Assembly: GCF_029784135.1 (NCBI RefSeq)
Contig: NC_073746.1
Span: 184,269,983 to 184,333,982, forward strand
DNA length: 64,000 nt
Source of the DNA: Toxorhynchites rutilus septentrionalis
Taxonomy: Eukaryota > Arthropoda > Insecta > Diptera > Culicidae
Reading direction: 5' to 3'
A program made the position numbers and the translations under genes. Every line of letters starts with the position of its first letter. Positions within the stretch are counted from its first letter, which is position 1. The notes beneath the pieces were generated by a model. The model was not told the DNA's origin. It saw only the letters and a program-made list of their open reading frames with translations, and ran no database searches. This document shows positions 34,134-45,080 of the stretch, piece by piece.

Positions 34134-35262
34134 GGCAATGTGTATTTAAACCCAGTATGGAGAAACAGAAAGGATCGGATGCAGTAACCAATGTAGGATG
34201 CCTAGCCCGGCTAGACATACACTATTCTTTCACTGACCTGACGAAACAGTCACTGATGTCCAGTTGTAACAATTACGATTCCAGTCTCACCAACGATAGC
34301 AGTTAATGTTGCTCGGATACCACATCAGCATTCAAAAACTCGGAATTTTGGATAGGACGGGGAGAAAAACTTGGTGTAGTAACAATAGAATGCCAGCCTC
34401 GACTGGGCATATACCAGTGTATCTCACCTGGAGAAACTAGTACTGCTTCCAAATGTACAATAAACATACAAATTCGATCCGAAATGTGTGTACCCCCAAT
34501 TAGCTCTTCATATATATTGCACAACCAGAATAAATATAATAGGATGTATTGTACCACAATACTTCCTTTATGTGCAATATCGAGTCTCAGTAGTAACAGA
34601 AGGTGATCAGCAGGAAAAGTGAATCGAAGAGGAAAATATTCTCAAAATTGTGTATTTCTCTAAACCTAGCTTGGCAGACATATACTGCTCTTAGACCCAG
34701 AGAAATATAATTTGATGCCTCCTCTTCTTCCGGAAATTGTTGGCAATTGTGATTGCTAGCATCCAAGGAATCGCGTTGATAACCAAGATCGAATTGAGCC
34801 AATAAATTTGCCGGGAATTATCCGAGTGCCAAAGCTCCTTTCCTGGTTCCAGTATCCAAAGGAGTATTGTCTTGTAGGGTTCCTATTGTTCCTTTGTTCC
34901 TATGGGTCCATTCAGCATGCACAATATCGCTTTGTTGTACTATTGTTTGAAGTCACAATGGCTGCCAATTCCTTTGTCCTCATACAATGAACTCACATGC
35001 CATTGTTTTCCGCGGGTAGATGGTAGACCATGCAGATGAAATCGAATGCCGGAATTAGAATCTACCTTTTTGCCTAGCTCGGCTGGACATATAGGTGTCG
35101 GTCCAACTCACCTGGAAAACCTTTTCCATCGACGGATGTCCAGTCCAGAGCACCTGATACAAAGCTGATGATATTTATTCTTCGTTGCGCCGTCGGTGTT
35201 CTTTTGATGAAAGCGTATGAATCCTCTTGATGCGTCCTTATCCGGTTCGAAGGACCAGCTTA
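34134..35262 (-). repeat. BEL element 1 leader with four dispersed related repeats
   Basis: The 1.1-kb leader between the 5' LTR and gag contains four similar blocks, near 34200, 34393, 34666 and 35077. Each reads roughly cctagctcggctggacatat followed by a ctcacctggaaaa-like tail. Spacing is irregular (about 190, 275 and 410 bp). No coding frame is convincing. Close to the LTR, tggtccttcgaaccgga (minus strand, 35241-35257) is the likely primer site. It resembles the complement of a tRNA T-arm region, and I cannot assign the tRNA. Confidence 0.7.
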
Positions 35263-35794
35263 TGTGGGGGAGTTGTGGGTCCTTCCTTCGATATTCCGGT
35301 GACTTCTCCCTCACATAGATGGGAATTGAAAACAGGACTCTTCCGCGATTTTACAAATTCACACACATTTTATTGTTTCACAGTTTTACATATAATTCAC
35401 GAACTATTTATTTTACATTTAACATTTAACATTGAACAAACTATTTACAACAAAGAATATTTAACAAAGTCTTAAAACTGTTCGGTGAGCCTGGGTCCTG
35501 GGTTCCGTGTGGTTGGTTTGGCGGTGCTAAGTCAACTCAACTCTATCGTTCGATACGAGTTCTCCAGGACCTATCGATTGGGTTTTGCGATGTTTTTCTC
35601 GTTGAGATTAGCCGAGGATTTTTATCTCTCTCCGATCGATCTCACTGCTGCTAATGCGAATTAGCGGCAGTTGTTGATTGCGCGATGATTGTGGTCATCT
35701 CTCTCCTATTGCGTTACGTAGTTTGGATGATGAGATATATCTACTCGTTCAGGGCCGGATTCTTCGCTAAGCTGGGTATATGTACTTGCAGACA
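35263..35794 (-). repeat. BEL element 1, 5' LTR
   Basis: 532 bp, tgtctgcaag to ctcccccaca on the minus strand. It is followed on the plus strand by the target duplication taatc. Confidence 0.93.
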
Positions 35795-35799
35795 TAATC

Positions 35800-38243
35800 C
35801 ATTTCCTTCCAGTGAGTCGCGAGCCGAAAGGCTACTGGATTTATTCCACTCGGACCTGGTTGGACCCATCGAAGTTCCTTCTCTCGGTGGCAGTCGTTAC
35901 GTGATGACGTTCATCGACGATGCGAGCCAGAAGGTTTTTCTCTATTTCCTGGAACAGAAGAAAGAAGCTTTTGGAGCTTATGAAAGTTATAAGGCCATGA
36001 GTGAGCGCCAAACCGGAAGGAAACTCAAGGTTCTGAGAACGGATAACGGGACAGAATACGTAAATGCATCCTTCAGAAGCAGCATGGCGAAAGATGGAGT
36101 GCGCCACGAGAAAACTTGTCCGTACACCCCTGAGCAAAACGGTGTAGCGGAAAGAATGAACCGGACACTCATCGAGAAGGCCAGAAGCATGCTGAGTGAT
36201 TCGCGCCTGCCGAAGGAATTTTGGGCCGAGGCGGTTTCGACAGCAGCGTACCTCGTAATAGAAGCCCGAAGAGGGCCATCGAAACAACACCAGAAGAAGC
36301 TTGGACCGGTAAGAAACCCGATTTGAGACACTTGAGGGTTTTCGGATCGCTTGCGCATGTCCACGTTCCGAAGGAAAGAAGGAAGAAGCTCGACGTGAAA
36401 TCCCAAAAAGCAGTTTTCGTGGAATATGCTGACGGTACCAAGGGGTATAGATTGTACGATCCGGTCAAGCGTGACATCCGGATCAGCCGCGACGTCGTCA
36501 TTGTTCAAGAGGGAGAACCGCAACAATTGGTCGAGATAAGCGAGAGTCAGCAGCAGATACAGTTCGCGGAGCTGTATTCAATCGACGAGTCGAACGTCCG
36601 TGTGGAACCGGATGTCGACGATGATGATTTCGATGATGAAGCTGAAGAAACTGCAACATCCGACAGCGATTCAAGTGATCCCGAGTTTCTTGACGCCGAT
36701 AATGAACCTGCGCTCCCGTCGCGACTTGGTAGACCAGCTGTTGAGCAGCAAGGGTTTAGGCGCAGCGACCGGGAGCGCCGAATTCCAGGCAAGTATTCCG
36801 ATTACGTTACCTATAGTTCGTTTTCTGGCGAAGTTGTTTCCCCCCAGCCCACACCAGTGTGCTCAAAGACATCGATCGATGACCCTCAAACCTACGAAGA
36901 GGCGCTGAATGGACCGGATCGCGAGAAGTGGATCGCGGCCATGCGTGAGGAAATCGCCGCTCTGGAGGAGAACGAAACGTGGGAGCTAACCAGCCTTCCA
37001 AGCGATAGGAAGGCAATCCGAAACAAATGGGTCTTCAAGACGAAGCGGGGACCAACTGGTGACATCGAACGATACAATGCACTGCTGGTTGTTAAAGGGT
37101 GCTCACAGCGGCCAGGCATCGATTACGACGAGGTGTATTCCCCCGTAGTACGGTATTCCACCATTCGTTATCTGCTGGCGCTGGCGGTGAAGCATGACCT
37201 CGATGTGGAGCAGATGAATGCGGTCACTGCATTCCTTCAAGGCAAGCTATCGGACGAAGTCATCTACATGGAGCGCCGAAAGGATTTTCTGGCACCTCGA
37301 AGCAACTCTGTCGGTTACGGAAGGCACTCTAACAGTCTGAAACAGTCAAGCCGTCTGTGGAACAACCAGCTGGATCACGCGTTCGGACTGAACCAATCAA
37401 AGGTTGGCTTCTTTCTGCCTGGGACTGAGGATCACGCGTGACAGAAAGAACGGCAAACTGTGGGTAGATCAGGAGCACTACATCGACAGTATTTTGCAAC
37501 GGTTCAACATGGTGAATTGTAACCCAGTTTCGACACCAGCAGAGGCGAGCGTCAAACTGGACAAGTCCATGTCTCCGGCGACACAGGAGAAGATGCGCGA
37601 AATAAAAGAGATTCCTTACCAGGAAGCAGTGGGGTGTCTCACCTATCTGGCGCAGGCAACGCGGCCGGACATCAGTTTCGCAGTAAACCATATCAGCCAA
37701 TTCAACGCGAATCCCGGACGTAGCCACTGGAACGCTGTCAAGCGTATCATGAGGTACTTGCGAGGCACGCGTTCGCAACGTCTAACGTATTCGAAGCAGA
37801 ATAGCACAGGCTTGGTTGGCTTCACAGATGCCGATTGGGGAGGAGAACCGGACTCCAGAAAATCCACCACCGGATACGTCTTTACGTTCATGGGAGGAGC
37901 TGTGTCGTGGAACGTCAAACGTCAACCAACAGTCGCATTGTCCTCGTGCGAAGCGGAATATATCGCGCTTTCCCTCACAGTCCAGTTGCAGATTTTCGGC
38001 ATGCATCAGATTCCCATCCGATGTGACAACAAATCAGCCATCTGTATCGCTCAGAACCAAGGGTACAATCCACGAACAAAGCATCTAGACATCAGGTATC
38101 ATTTCGTCCGAGATGTCCTGGATCAAGGAGTAGTGGAGCTGGGATATGTGAACACGAAGCAGCAGCCCGCTGATGGGTTCACAAAGGCCCTGGCAATCCG
38201 GAAGCTGGAAGAAAATAAAAGGTTAATTGGATTCGTTGCTTAA
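35800..38243 (+). pseudogene. copia integrase-RT-RNase H part (downstream half)
   Basis: Continues the frame left at 28213. The integrase core has FHSDLVGP, LRTDNGTEY and the YTPEQNGVAERMN end. A one-base loss at about 36256-36260 shifts the frame. Then come the linker with acidic stretches (DDDDFDDEAEE) and the RT start (NKWVFKTKRGP, DYDEVYSPV). Two more shifts lie between about 37267 and 37345. At about 37403 the sequence jumps from the middle of RT to a segment beyond the catalytic YVDD box (FCLGLRITRDRKNGK), so that box is deleted. RNase H (TDADWGG, SSCEAEYIAL, DNKSAI, TKHLDIRYHFVRD) follows, also with a small deletion. The TAA at 38241 overlaps the polypurine tract. Confidence 0.93.
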
Positions 38244-38250
38244 GGAGGAG
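38242..38250 (+). promoter_or_regulatory. copia polypurine tract
   Basis: aaggaggag directly precedes the 3' LTR. Confidence 0.85.
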
Positions 38251-38407
38251 TGTTGTGATCGCAGTAGACATTGCCTAAACTGTAACCAACGAAATGTACT
38301 TCTGTTATATATAATGTAGCAACGTAGTTTGTTGATTTGAATAAAATTTTCATTAGTCTTCTAACACCCAACCTGAACGGTCTAGTTTTATATTTTTATC
38401 CGCAAAA
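38251..38407 (+). repeat. copia 3' LTR
   Basis: 157 bp, one substitution from the 5' LTR; flanked by atacc. Confidence 0.93.
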
Positions 38408-38412
38408 ATACC

Positions 38413-39099
38413 TCCATTTATATAGTCTTGAGTTGGTCTATACAGAGGTGGATCGAGTGACCTTAGCCTAACAAAACTAACAAACAAACAAAAGATGCTC
38501 TAATACCTGAGAACCTAAACCTGAGTATTCTCTACTGACTCTCGCGCTCTAGAGAGCCATTCGATGCCAAACCGATATAATGGTTCTCAGATTTACATCA
38601 AAATTGTTAGTTTTGTTCCTCATCGCAAAACATTAGACCCCTATTTTTAAATTTTTTTTGTTAGAGTGACCCTTTCAATTGCTCCCATTTTTCCTAAAAA
38701 TGACTTCTTTCAAAAATTCATAACTTTTGAACCACTAAGCTGTTTAGACGTTCGACATATTAAAATCAAGTCAATTAGTTTTAGTTTTTTTTAAGTTTCA
38801 TACTGGAAAAAAATGGATTTTGTTTTCGTAATTATTGATTGTATCTGTTTTTTCTAGTTTACATAGTTTCAGGACCAAGGGTGCTATATTTTTTCATATT
38901 TTTTTTCTTGAAAGCAGGAGATTTTTTACATAACACATCCAGATATCAGAGATATGTTCTTTTTCGTTTTTGAGTTGTGATTTTTCAAATTTAACATGTT
39001 TTTAGTCTTCGTCCGGTATTCCCATGCGACTAGACTAGATCTATGTGAATAGGAATTCATTTTTTGCAGGTGTAGTATTTTTTCAAAGAAGACAACCTT
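38413..39099. other. Intergenic, no gene seen
   Basis: AT-rich, no coding or repeat structure recognised. Confidence 0.5.
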
Positions 39100-39231
39100 T
39101 TTTTTTATCCAAAATATATATTTTTATTAAGGCTCATATGGCGTCAGCCTAACAGGGCCGGGAGTTCAATATTTCGACAATGTTTGCTTACAACTATGTT
39201 AGTAATATGTAACCGATTACTCGCGGTTGGT
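39100..39231 (-). mobile_element. Very short 5'-truncated LINE tail with TSD
   Basis: About 132 bp. On the minus strand it ends gctgacgccatatgagcc, then an A/T-rich tail and oligo-A, as in mosquito non-LTR 3' ends. The target duplication agacaacctt lies at 39090-39099 and 39232-39241. Confidence 0.75.
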
Positions 39232-39241
39232 AGACAACCTT

Positions 39242-40674
39242 ATTGACTTCAATTTAATATGTCGATTATCGGAATCGGTTCAGTAGATCAAAAGGTATGA
39301 ATTTTTGAAAAACGTGATTTTTGGAAAAAGGGGAAAATGATTTTCAAATCATCGATTAATTTTGAAAAATGATTTCTCGCATAACTTTTGAAAAGGTCCA
39401 ATGTAACATTTTCGTCAACTCGAGAAAAACGAAGTTGAAGACCCAATCATTATTCCGCGAATTGTCTTAAAAGCTTCCGATCTTTATCGCTACTTTCACC
39501 ACTAGCAGCCAAGAATAACTCTGAAAAACCAATCGTAACTGTTGTTCCGTGATTTAAGATTAAAGTTGAAGACTAGGAGCGAAAAATGTTACATTGGACG
39601 TTTTGTCTGCTCGCATTTGCACATTGGACATATTACGATGCACGACAAAAATTTGAAACTAACTTCTAAGCAACAACCCAAATAAAAGCATTTCATTCTA
39701 AAGGCGAATTATCGTTGTTATCACTCGTCGGATTGCATTGAAATCGGTAACAACAGCTATAAAAGGTGGCCGTACACTGTTTGCCCAGATGTCAAATATT
39801 TGATTTTTTTTTGACAGATAAGGTTTGATTTGATATTTGTACAAACACTATTTTGTTTGCCACTCTTCAATTTTAAATAGTAGTAAACAGTATCAAACAC
39901 CGAACATGGAAAAAAATCAACTGAAATATCCAAGGTAACCTAACCATGTACCGACATGTTCGAAGAACAAACTGAAAAAATATTTTAGGCATCCAATAAT
40001 TGAATATTTGCTTGTCGTGTTTTGTGTAGAATATATTTGATCAGTACACGTTGACCAAATTTTATCTGTCAAAAAGAGTCAAATATTTGGCTTCGATAAA
40101 ACAGTGTATGAGCACCCTAAGAAACCACTATATCGGTTTGGCATGGAATGGCCGTAGTCAAATGGTTGAAAACACTTCTAAAAATTATCGTGTTTTAAAA
40201 ACTTGCACTAAGGATGTTTACAAAAATGCCTTCTGGATCAAATGTATGGCAAATCACTGTATAATGTATCAAAAATATAACATGTGTAACATTCAATCCT
40301 GCTTCGTTACTGTTGAAGATGCTAATGAGCCTAAATCAAATAAGCAAAAAGAATAAAAATACCAATTGAAAATTACTGATAGTACATTTCGTTCCATGTT
40401 TCTATATCCTGATGAACTCCCCCGTCTTTGAAATAATTCAAGTCTTACCTACTTCAAATGATACATTGGTTTGTTTTGCTACGGCGGTTTATGTGACAGT
40501 CGATTAAAAATATAAACATTAAATCGCGCTTGATTCGTTGTTACAAACTGAAGTGTACTGAGGGCAATTGGTATCCACATTTATTCAGGAATTTTATATA
40601 GCGTCAACATGTTGATGGATTTGTTAATAAAAGACGAATCTTAAGCGATAATTTAAATCTCAGCAGCGACAAAA
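39242..40674. other. Intergenic; AMBRA1-like upstream region at right
   Basis: No gene recognised. A 101-codon frame at 40051-40356 has no family resemblance. Bases 39605-39680 resemble 16390-16465. The last few hundred bases should include the promoter of the gene starting at 40675. Confidence 0.45.
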
Positions 40675-43016
40675 ATGATCTCCAACAAAAATGTGAACAT
40701 CGCAAGGGCAATCTGTGATCGGGAGAGTGGAAACAATTTGAAAAGTTTTAGACAAATAGCATTAGAGTTATCGGAATACACTTTACTGGAGCGTCTTGAG
40801 AATGATGATCTCTGCAAGGTACAATCTGTTAATAGCAATAATACATATTTTGAATTATATGCTCATATTTTTGCAGTCCTTGGGCGATTTGCCGAATGAA
40901 ACAGAATCAGTGTTCAATATTGAACAAAGCCATAGCGGGTAAGATTTTGAGGACAACACATGATTTGCAAGGTTTTAAACATATTCTATACAATACAGAC
41001 TTTATGCAGCTACGGTACAGACAAATAAAAGCGTGAATATATTTGAAGTAAGCTCAATGAAGAAAACAGGTAAATTTGTTTAGATAATCTAAATACGCAT
41101 TGATTTTTATTTTAATTACATTTGCATTTGCAGCTGAGTATCGCACAAATGAGAGATCCGTGTGGACGTTGTCCTTCCATCCATCTAACCCTAATATAAT
41201 CGCATTTGGTACGCTAGGGGGAAAAGTTTTCGTTTATGTTGATGGGGTAAGTATTTCTTGCAACCGCCTAATGTATAATTGAATGACAACAAAATTACCC
41301 TCGTGTGCCCTACAAATATTTCAGCAGGAGGTTGATTGGCTGGACGAACAAGAACCCATAGGTTCGCTGTGTTTTCATCCTCATCACTATTTCTTGGTGA
41401 TCACTAGCGGAAATAAAGTGACTTTTTGGGATTGGCAAAACAATGCAATCGTCACAACGGCTACGTATAGTGATTGCAAGTGTCGGTTCCTACAAATCAC
41501 TGCCAGTTCGATGCTCATTACCGGTATATCGCAAACGTCATTGTTCGCTTGCACAGGAATCGGGAAAAATCTCGCCAATATCGAACCTCAGTATCTGATG
41601 GGTTCATTTCTCAGGACAGTTAACTTTATGCTTGATTCATTTGAAGTTGGTTTCACTATAGAAAATAGTTTTACTGTAGAACTTGCAAAATACTTCCACT
41701 TTTGGAGTCATCTCTTGAAGACAATTGCGGCAAGAAAAGATGAATTCAGATGCTTTTCTTCGGTTAAATCAAAAGCAAGTTGTGCAGTTAGTATCAAACA
41801 TAAGTTTTAAGCGGAATTTCACTAATTGATATGTATTTTTTTCAGAAATCTTACTTGAACACTACATTGAATATCCTAAATCGACGGATAGATGAGGTAA
41901 TTGAGTACGTTGAACGTACACCAGTCAGCTTTGTTCCGGAAACGACAACCTACATTAGCGAGGAAATTATTGACAAATATTGCCACGAGCCTATGATTTA
42001 TTTCAAACGCATTTGTTTCAATTTTGTCGAGCGATATAATGGATACATGAAGTAATAACTGTTTAGAATACTTTTTGAAATTAAGGTGATTTAATACATT
42101 AATGTGAGCTTCTTTTCCAGATATATATTTGATCTATCCTTGGTGCGAAGTATCCTGCGAAAGATTATTAAAATATATTCGGATTTCGGATTTTATTCAT
42201 CACTTGAGACACGGCCCGTAACGGATTATCATTTAGATGGTTATTTCATTGCAAGGAAAACTTCCGAGAAGAATCAATACATCCTTCAAGCCTGGGACCT
42301 AGTCAGTTTCCCCGACAATAATGATTTACTAGATTTCAAGCAGGGTGATTATAATTAAGATGATTAGCAGATGAAGAATGTTGTAGAGATTTATTTTTTT
42401 CAGATTGGAGAAATGTTATATCGATTTGCTCAATTAACAATGATTCAAACGTTTCAATTTCGCAGTGCGAACGTTATATAGCTTCGGTGCGTTATATGGC
42501 AGTTAGGGAAATGGGTAGATATATTCAATGGTGTTAAATAGAAAAAAATACTAAACTATTTCAATTTCCGTACAGAGGTACGCAGTCTAAGTTCCGCAAA
42601 TTTCGGTGAACGAATGTTTGTTTACAAATTTGCTGCGAATTTCGTATCACTTTCATTCTCACCCTCGAGTAGATTTATCGTGATCGGCTTACGCTGCAAA
42701 AAGCGACTTATATTTGCATACATAATAGATAGGAACGTTAAGTGGAAGATAGGCGTACACTTCCGTACTGATCTCCATTCTTCAAATGTCCGTGAAAACG
42801 ACGCATCCACCCCAAATGGTAAGTTTTTTTTACTGCAAATTAATGTAGCTATACAATAAACATATTTTGTGATACACAGAGCGCGTTGGACTGAGACTGT
42901 GTCTTCCCAAAGATTCACTAAATTATAAAGAGATAAATTGCATCAAATGGGCAGTTTTACCTGGTCATGGACTTTTTGTAGGACTCAAATCACAATTTAT
43001 CCAAATTTGTAGATAA
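40675..43016 (+). CDS. AMBRA1: Compact AMBRA1-like WD-repeat protein, ten exons
   Basis: The exons are 40675-40818, 40877-40938, 40999-41069, 41134-41246, 41325-41786, 41846-42051, 42121-42344, 42404-42514, 42576-42818 and 42880-43016, totalling 1773 nt (590 residues). All donors are GT, all acceptors AG, and all phases agree. The N-terminal half has the AMBRA1 WD signature (RSVWTLSFHP, then GTLGGKVFVYVDG, then IGSLCFHPH, then VTFWDWQ). The C-terminus has the matching last blades (VSLSFSPSSRFIVIGL and INCIKWAVLPGHGLFVG). AMBRA1 is a substrate receptor for CUL4-DDB1 and a regulator of Beclin-1/ULK1 autophagy. In vertebrates its two WD halves are separated by a very long disordered region. Here they are separated by only about 250 residues, so the protein is much shorter than the vertebrate one (about 1300). 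Unspliced exons or a diverged paralogue are the alternatives. Confidence 0.78.
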
Positions 43017-43221
43017 TGATTGTTAATAAATTTGTTTGATGAATTTCGATTTTCTTTTCTTCTGGATGACAATTCAATAAGAGTGAGTCAAACAAAAATT
43101 GTGAGTGCTACTGTACATACGACTAGTTTGAATCGATTCAGAACTTCAAAGGGTCCAAATACGGATTTTTAGTGTGACGTAATTTATGCACGACGCCTAA
43201 CTCTGCGCGCCTCTTAATCCG

Positions 43222-43540
43222 CGTTGACGGCATTGACATTCGTTTTCTAGTTTAGGGGAGCATCAAATAACTGATTTTCAGAAACATGTTTTCAAAGTTA
43301 AAATTATGAATGAAAATTAACTTTTCCGTATCAAATTATTATTCTATTCAAATGAAAACGCGTTTCTCTGCAGTTGATGAAAAGATCTCATACGAAAATT
43401 GTTTCGTTCAAATTCTAACATTTTAAAACCAGTTCCGTGTCTTCTTATCTGGTAGATATTACATTAACGAGTTTGGGACCCAAATTATGGCCCCTAATTG
43501 GAAGTCACCACCAGACGTCGACATCGTACCATTGTCATCG
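43222..43540 (+). repeat. Dispersed repeat family, copy 3
   Basis: Begins gcgttgacggcattgac and aligns with 1753-2150 and 11474-12380, including the end block gacccaaattatggcccc. It is non-coding. Confidence 0.75.
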
Positions 43541-43715
43541 CGAAATTCTGCACACCTTCGTTTTCTTTAGACTAAGTACACCAATTGACTATTGTTTGTG
43601 CGTATTAATACTGTTGAATAGTTAGATCCTTCTTTTGTCTTTATTATCAACCGATAATTCACCGAAAAAATTGACTTGTACAGAAAAAAAACTATGGGTC
43701 GGTTATACCTATGAT

Positions 43716-44635
43716 CAGGGTTGCCAACTGTAATTTTGAAAAATCAGGAAGAATGAAAATAAAAGATAAATCAGGATAGCTCATATTGGGTTGTCCGAAA
43801 AGTTAATGTCGATTTTTGGGATAACAAAACATAATTTTCAATCAAAGCATTCTAATTTAATTTTATATCCATAGTTCTGTTTCACAATCTTTCGTCATCT
43901 TTCACACAGCTTAAATATTCTGTCCTCCCAGAACATGTTTGCCTCCTCGTCGAAAACAATTGCGAGCCATACATGTGAGAAACAGGTTGTATGGTAATAG
44001 CTTATAATATAGAACCCATTCCAAATCCCACCAGAAACAGAGTATATCTTTCTTCGAGCGGAGACCGGATATGTAAAAGAATTGATAAGCATGATATAAA
44101 TTCTCACATAAGCGGAAATGCTAGTGTTTCGCCTGACCTTTTGATCGTTTATATTTTTTTCCGAAAACCTACAGCATCTCTATAGTCAATTGCAGACAAA
44201 TCAATACTCAAATTTTCGTCCATGCTTTGGAATGAATCTTTACTCAATAAATGAGGAAAGCATATCAGCAGTGGAAGACTTGCTGAATTTTTCCTAATTT
44301 TTATGATATTCAGTACGGTTATAGATATATTTACCATAGTCCCAGCATTAAAGTTGATTCTACTTTGAATCAGATGAACAAATTACATATAAAATCTTTT
44401 TATATTGACTGTGGATTCAAAAATTTTATCGTGGGTATTTTTACACTCTGAAACGTATTCCTACAGAAAACTTTGGCATGGGAACCAGTATATTTATTAC
44501 GAATAATGTGAAGAGTACAAAAATCAGGAAAAATCAGGATCACAAATCAGGATATTTTGAGTGTTCGTCAGGATATCAGGGAGCATGCTAAAAAGTTTTG
44601 GAAACCCTGAGAAATCAGGAAGTTTGGCATCTCTG
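43716..44635. mobile_element. hAT-like non-autonomous element, 920 bp
   Basis: The ends are cagggttgccaact and agtttggcatctctg, an inverted pair of the CAGRGNTGCCAA type. The left flank cctatgat is matched by cct..gat on the right, which looks like an 8-bp duplication that later lost two bases. The ends are rich in aaatcagga repeats. A mariner-like fragment lies inside. Confidence 0.75.
43790..44110 (-). pseudogene. Possible mariner transposase remnant
   Basis: ttgggttgtccgaaaagtta at about 43792-43811 resembles a mariner terminal repeat. The minus-strand frame above it ends in a motif (KDE/EEA-FW-I-KL-ER pattern) like the C-terminal region of mariner transposases. The rest is too decayed to follow. 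Confidence 0.4.
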
Positions 44636-45080
44636 CCTGATATAACCGCAAAGCTGACGTAGATTGATTATTGCTAAATTGATTCAATGCTAAATCCCCC
44701 AGGCTCCTTGGTTTTGAAGTCTGTGTCGCAGAAACACATTCCAGTTCGCAAAAAAATGCATGCGGATACAAAAGTACCCGCAGCTTGTATGTATTCTGCA
44801 ATTGCAGGCTTCTTGGATTAGAAGTCTGTGTTGGGGAAACATCCTGCTCTGTTAAAGAAAGTAATACAATGACCCAACAGTAAACTGGAAAATGTTTAAG
44901 GATTTTAAAAGCGAGGTCAAGAACTTACATTAAACCCGTTTTACGAAATTCTCAACATTGGAAGCTGCGGATTCATTCTTATAATTCTTCTAAGGAGCGC
45001 CGAGAAAACCCCAATGCAATTGGATGGCTTTATAAAACCATTGTACAATCTGTTTATAAAAAAATCCTCGAGAAGGGCAG

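Larger units (their letters stand above)
28214..35794 (-). mobile_element. BEL/Pao retrotransposon inserted in copia
   Basis: LTRs lie at 35263-35794 (5', 532 bp) and 28214-28752 (3', 539 bp) on the minus strand, starting tgtctgcaag and ending ctcccccaca. They differ by one 7-bp tandem unit and about four substitutions, so insertion was recent. The target duplication taatc lies at 28209-28213 and 35795-35799. The order on the minus strand is a long leader with repeats, gag, pol and integrase tail, with one frame break at the gag/pol junction and another in the integrase. Confidence 0.95.
26649..38407 (+). mobile_element. Ty1/copia retrotransposon, defective, split by a BEL element
   Basis: 157-bp LTRs lie at 26649-26805 and 38251-38407, with one clear mismatch (ataacgtagc/ataatgtagc). 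The 5-bp duplication atacc lies at 26644-26648 and 38408-38412. After removing the BEL insertion and one copy of taatc, the polyprotein frame continues without a gap. The coding region has an in-frame stop, several frameshifts and a deletion of the RT catalytic block. With almost identical LTRs, this copy was probably mobilised in trans as an already damaged element. Confidence 0.95.
43693..44850 (+). mobile_element. Unclassified hairpin-ended element, copy D (broken)
   Basis: After aaaaac, the sequence tatgggtcggttatacctat matches the 5' hairpin end of copies A-C. It is interrupted by a hAT-like MITE and resumes gatataaccgcaaagctgacgtag at 44639. Two diverged units of the copy-C body repeat (gaagtctgtgt, then gaaacacattcc) follow at about 44720-44850. 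No 3' end is recognisable, so this copy is truncated. Confidence 0.65.

Noticed and set aside
40051..40356. 101-codon frame upstream of the AMBRA1-like gene
   Set aside because: No recognisable domain, AT-rich random-looking composition, and no in-phase splice link to the next gene.
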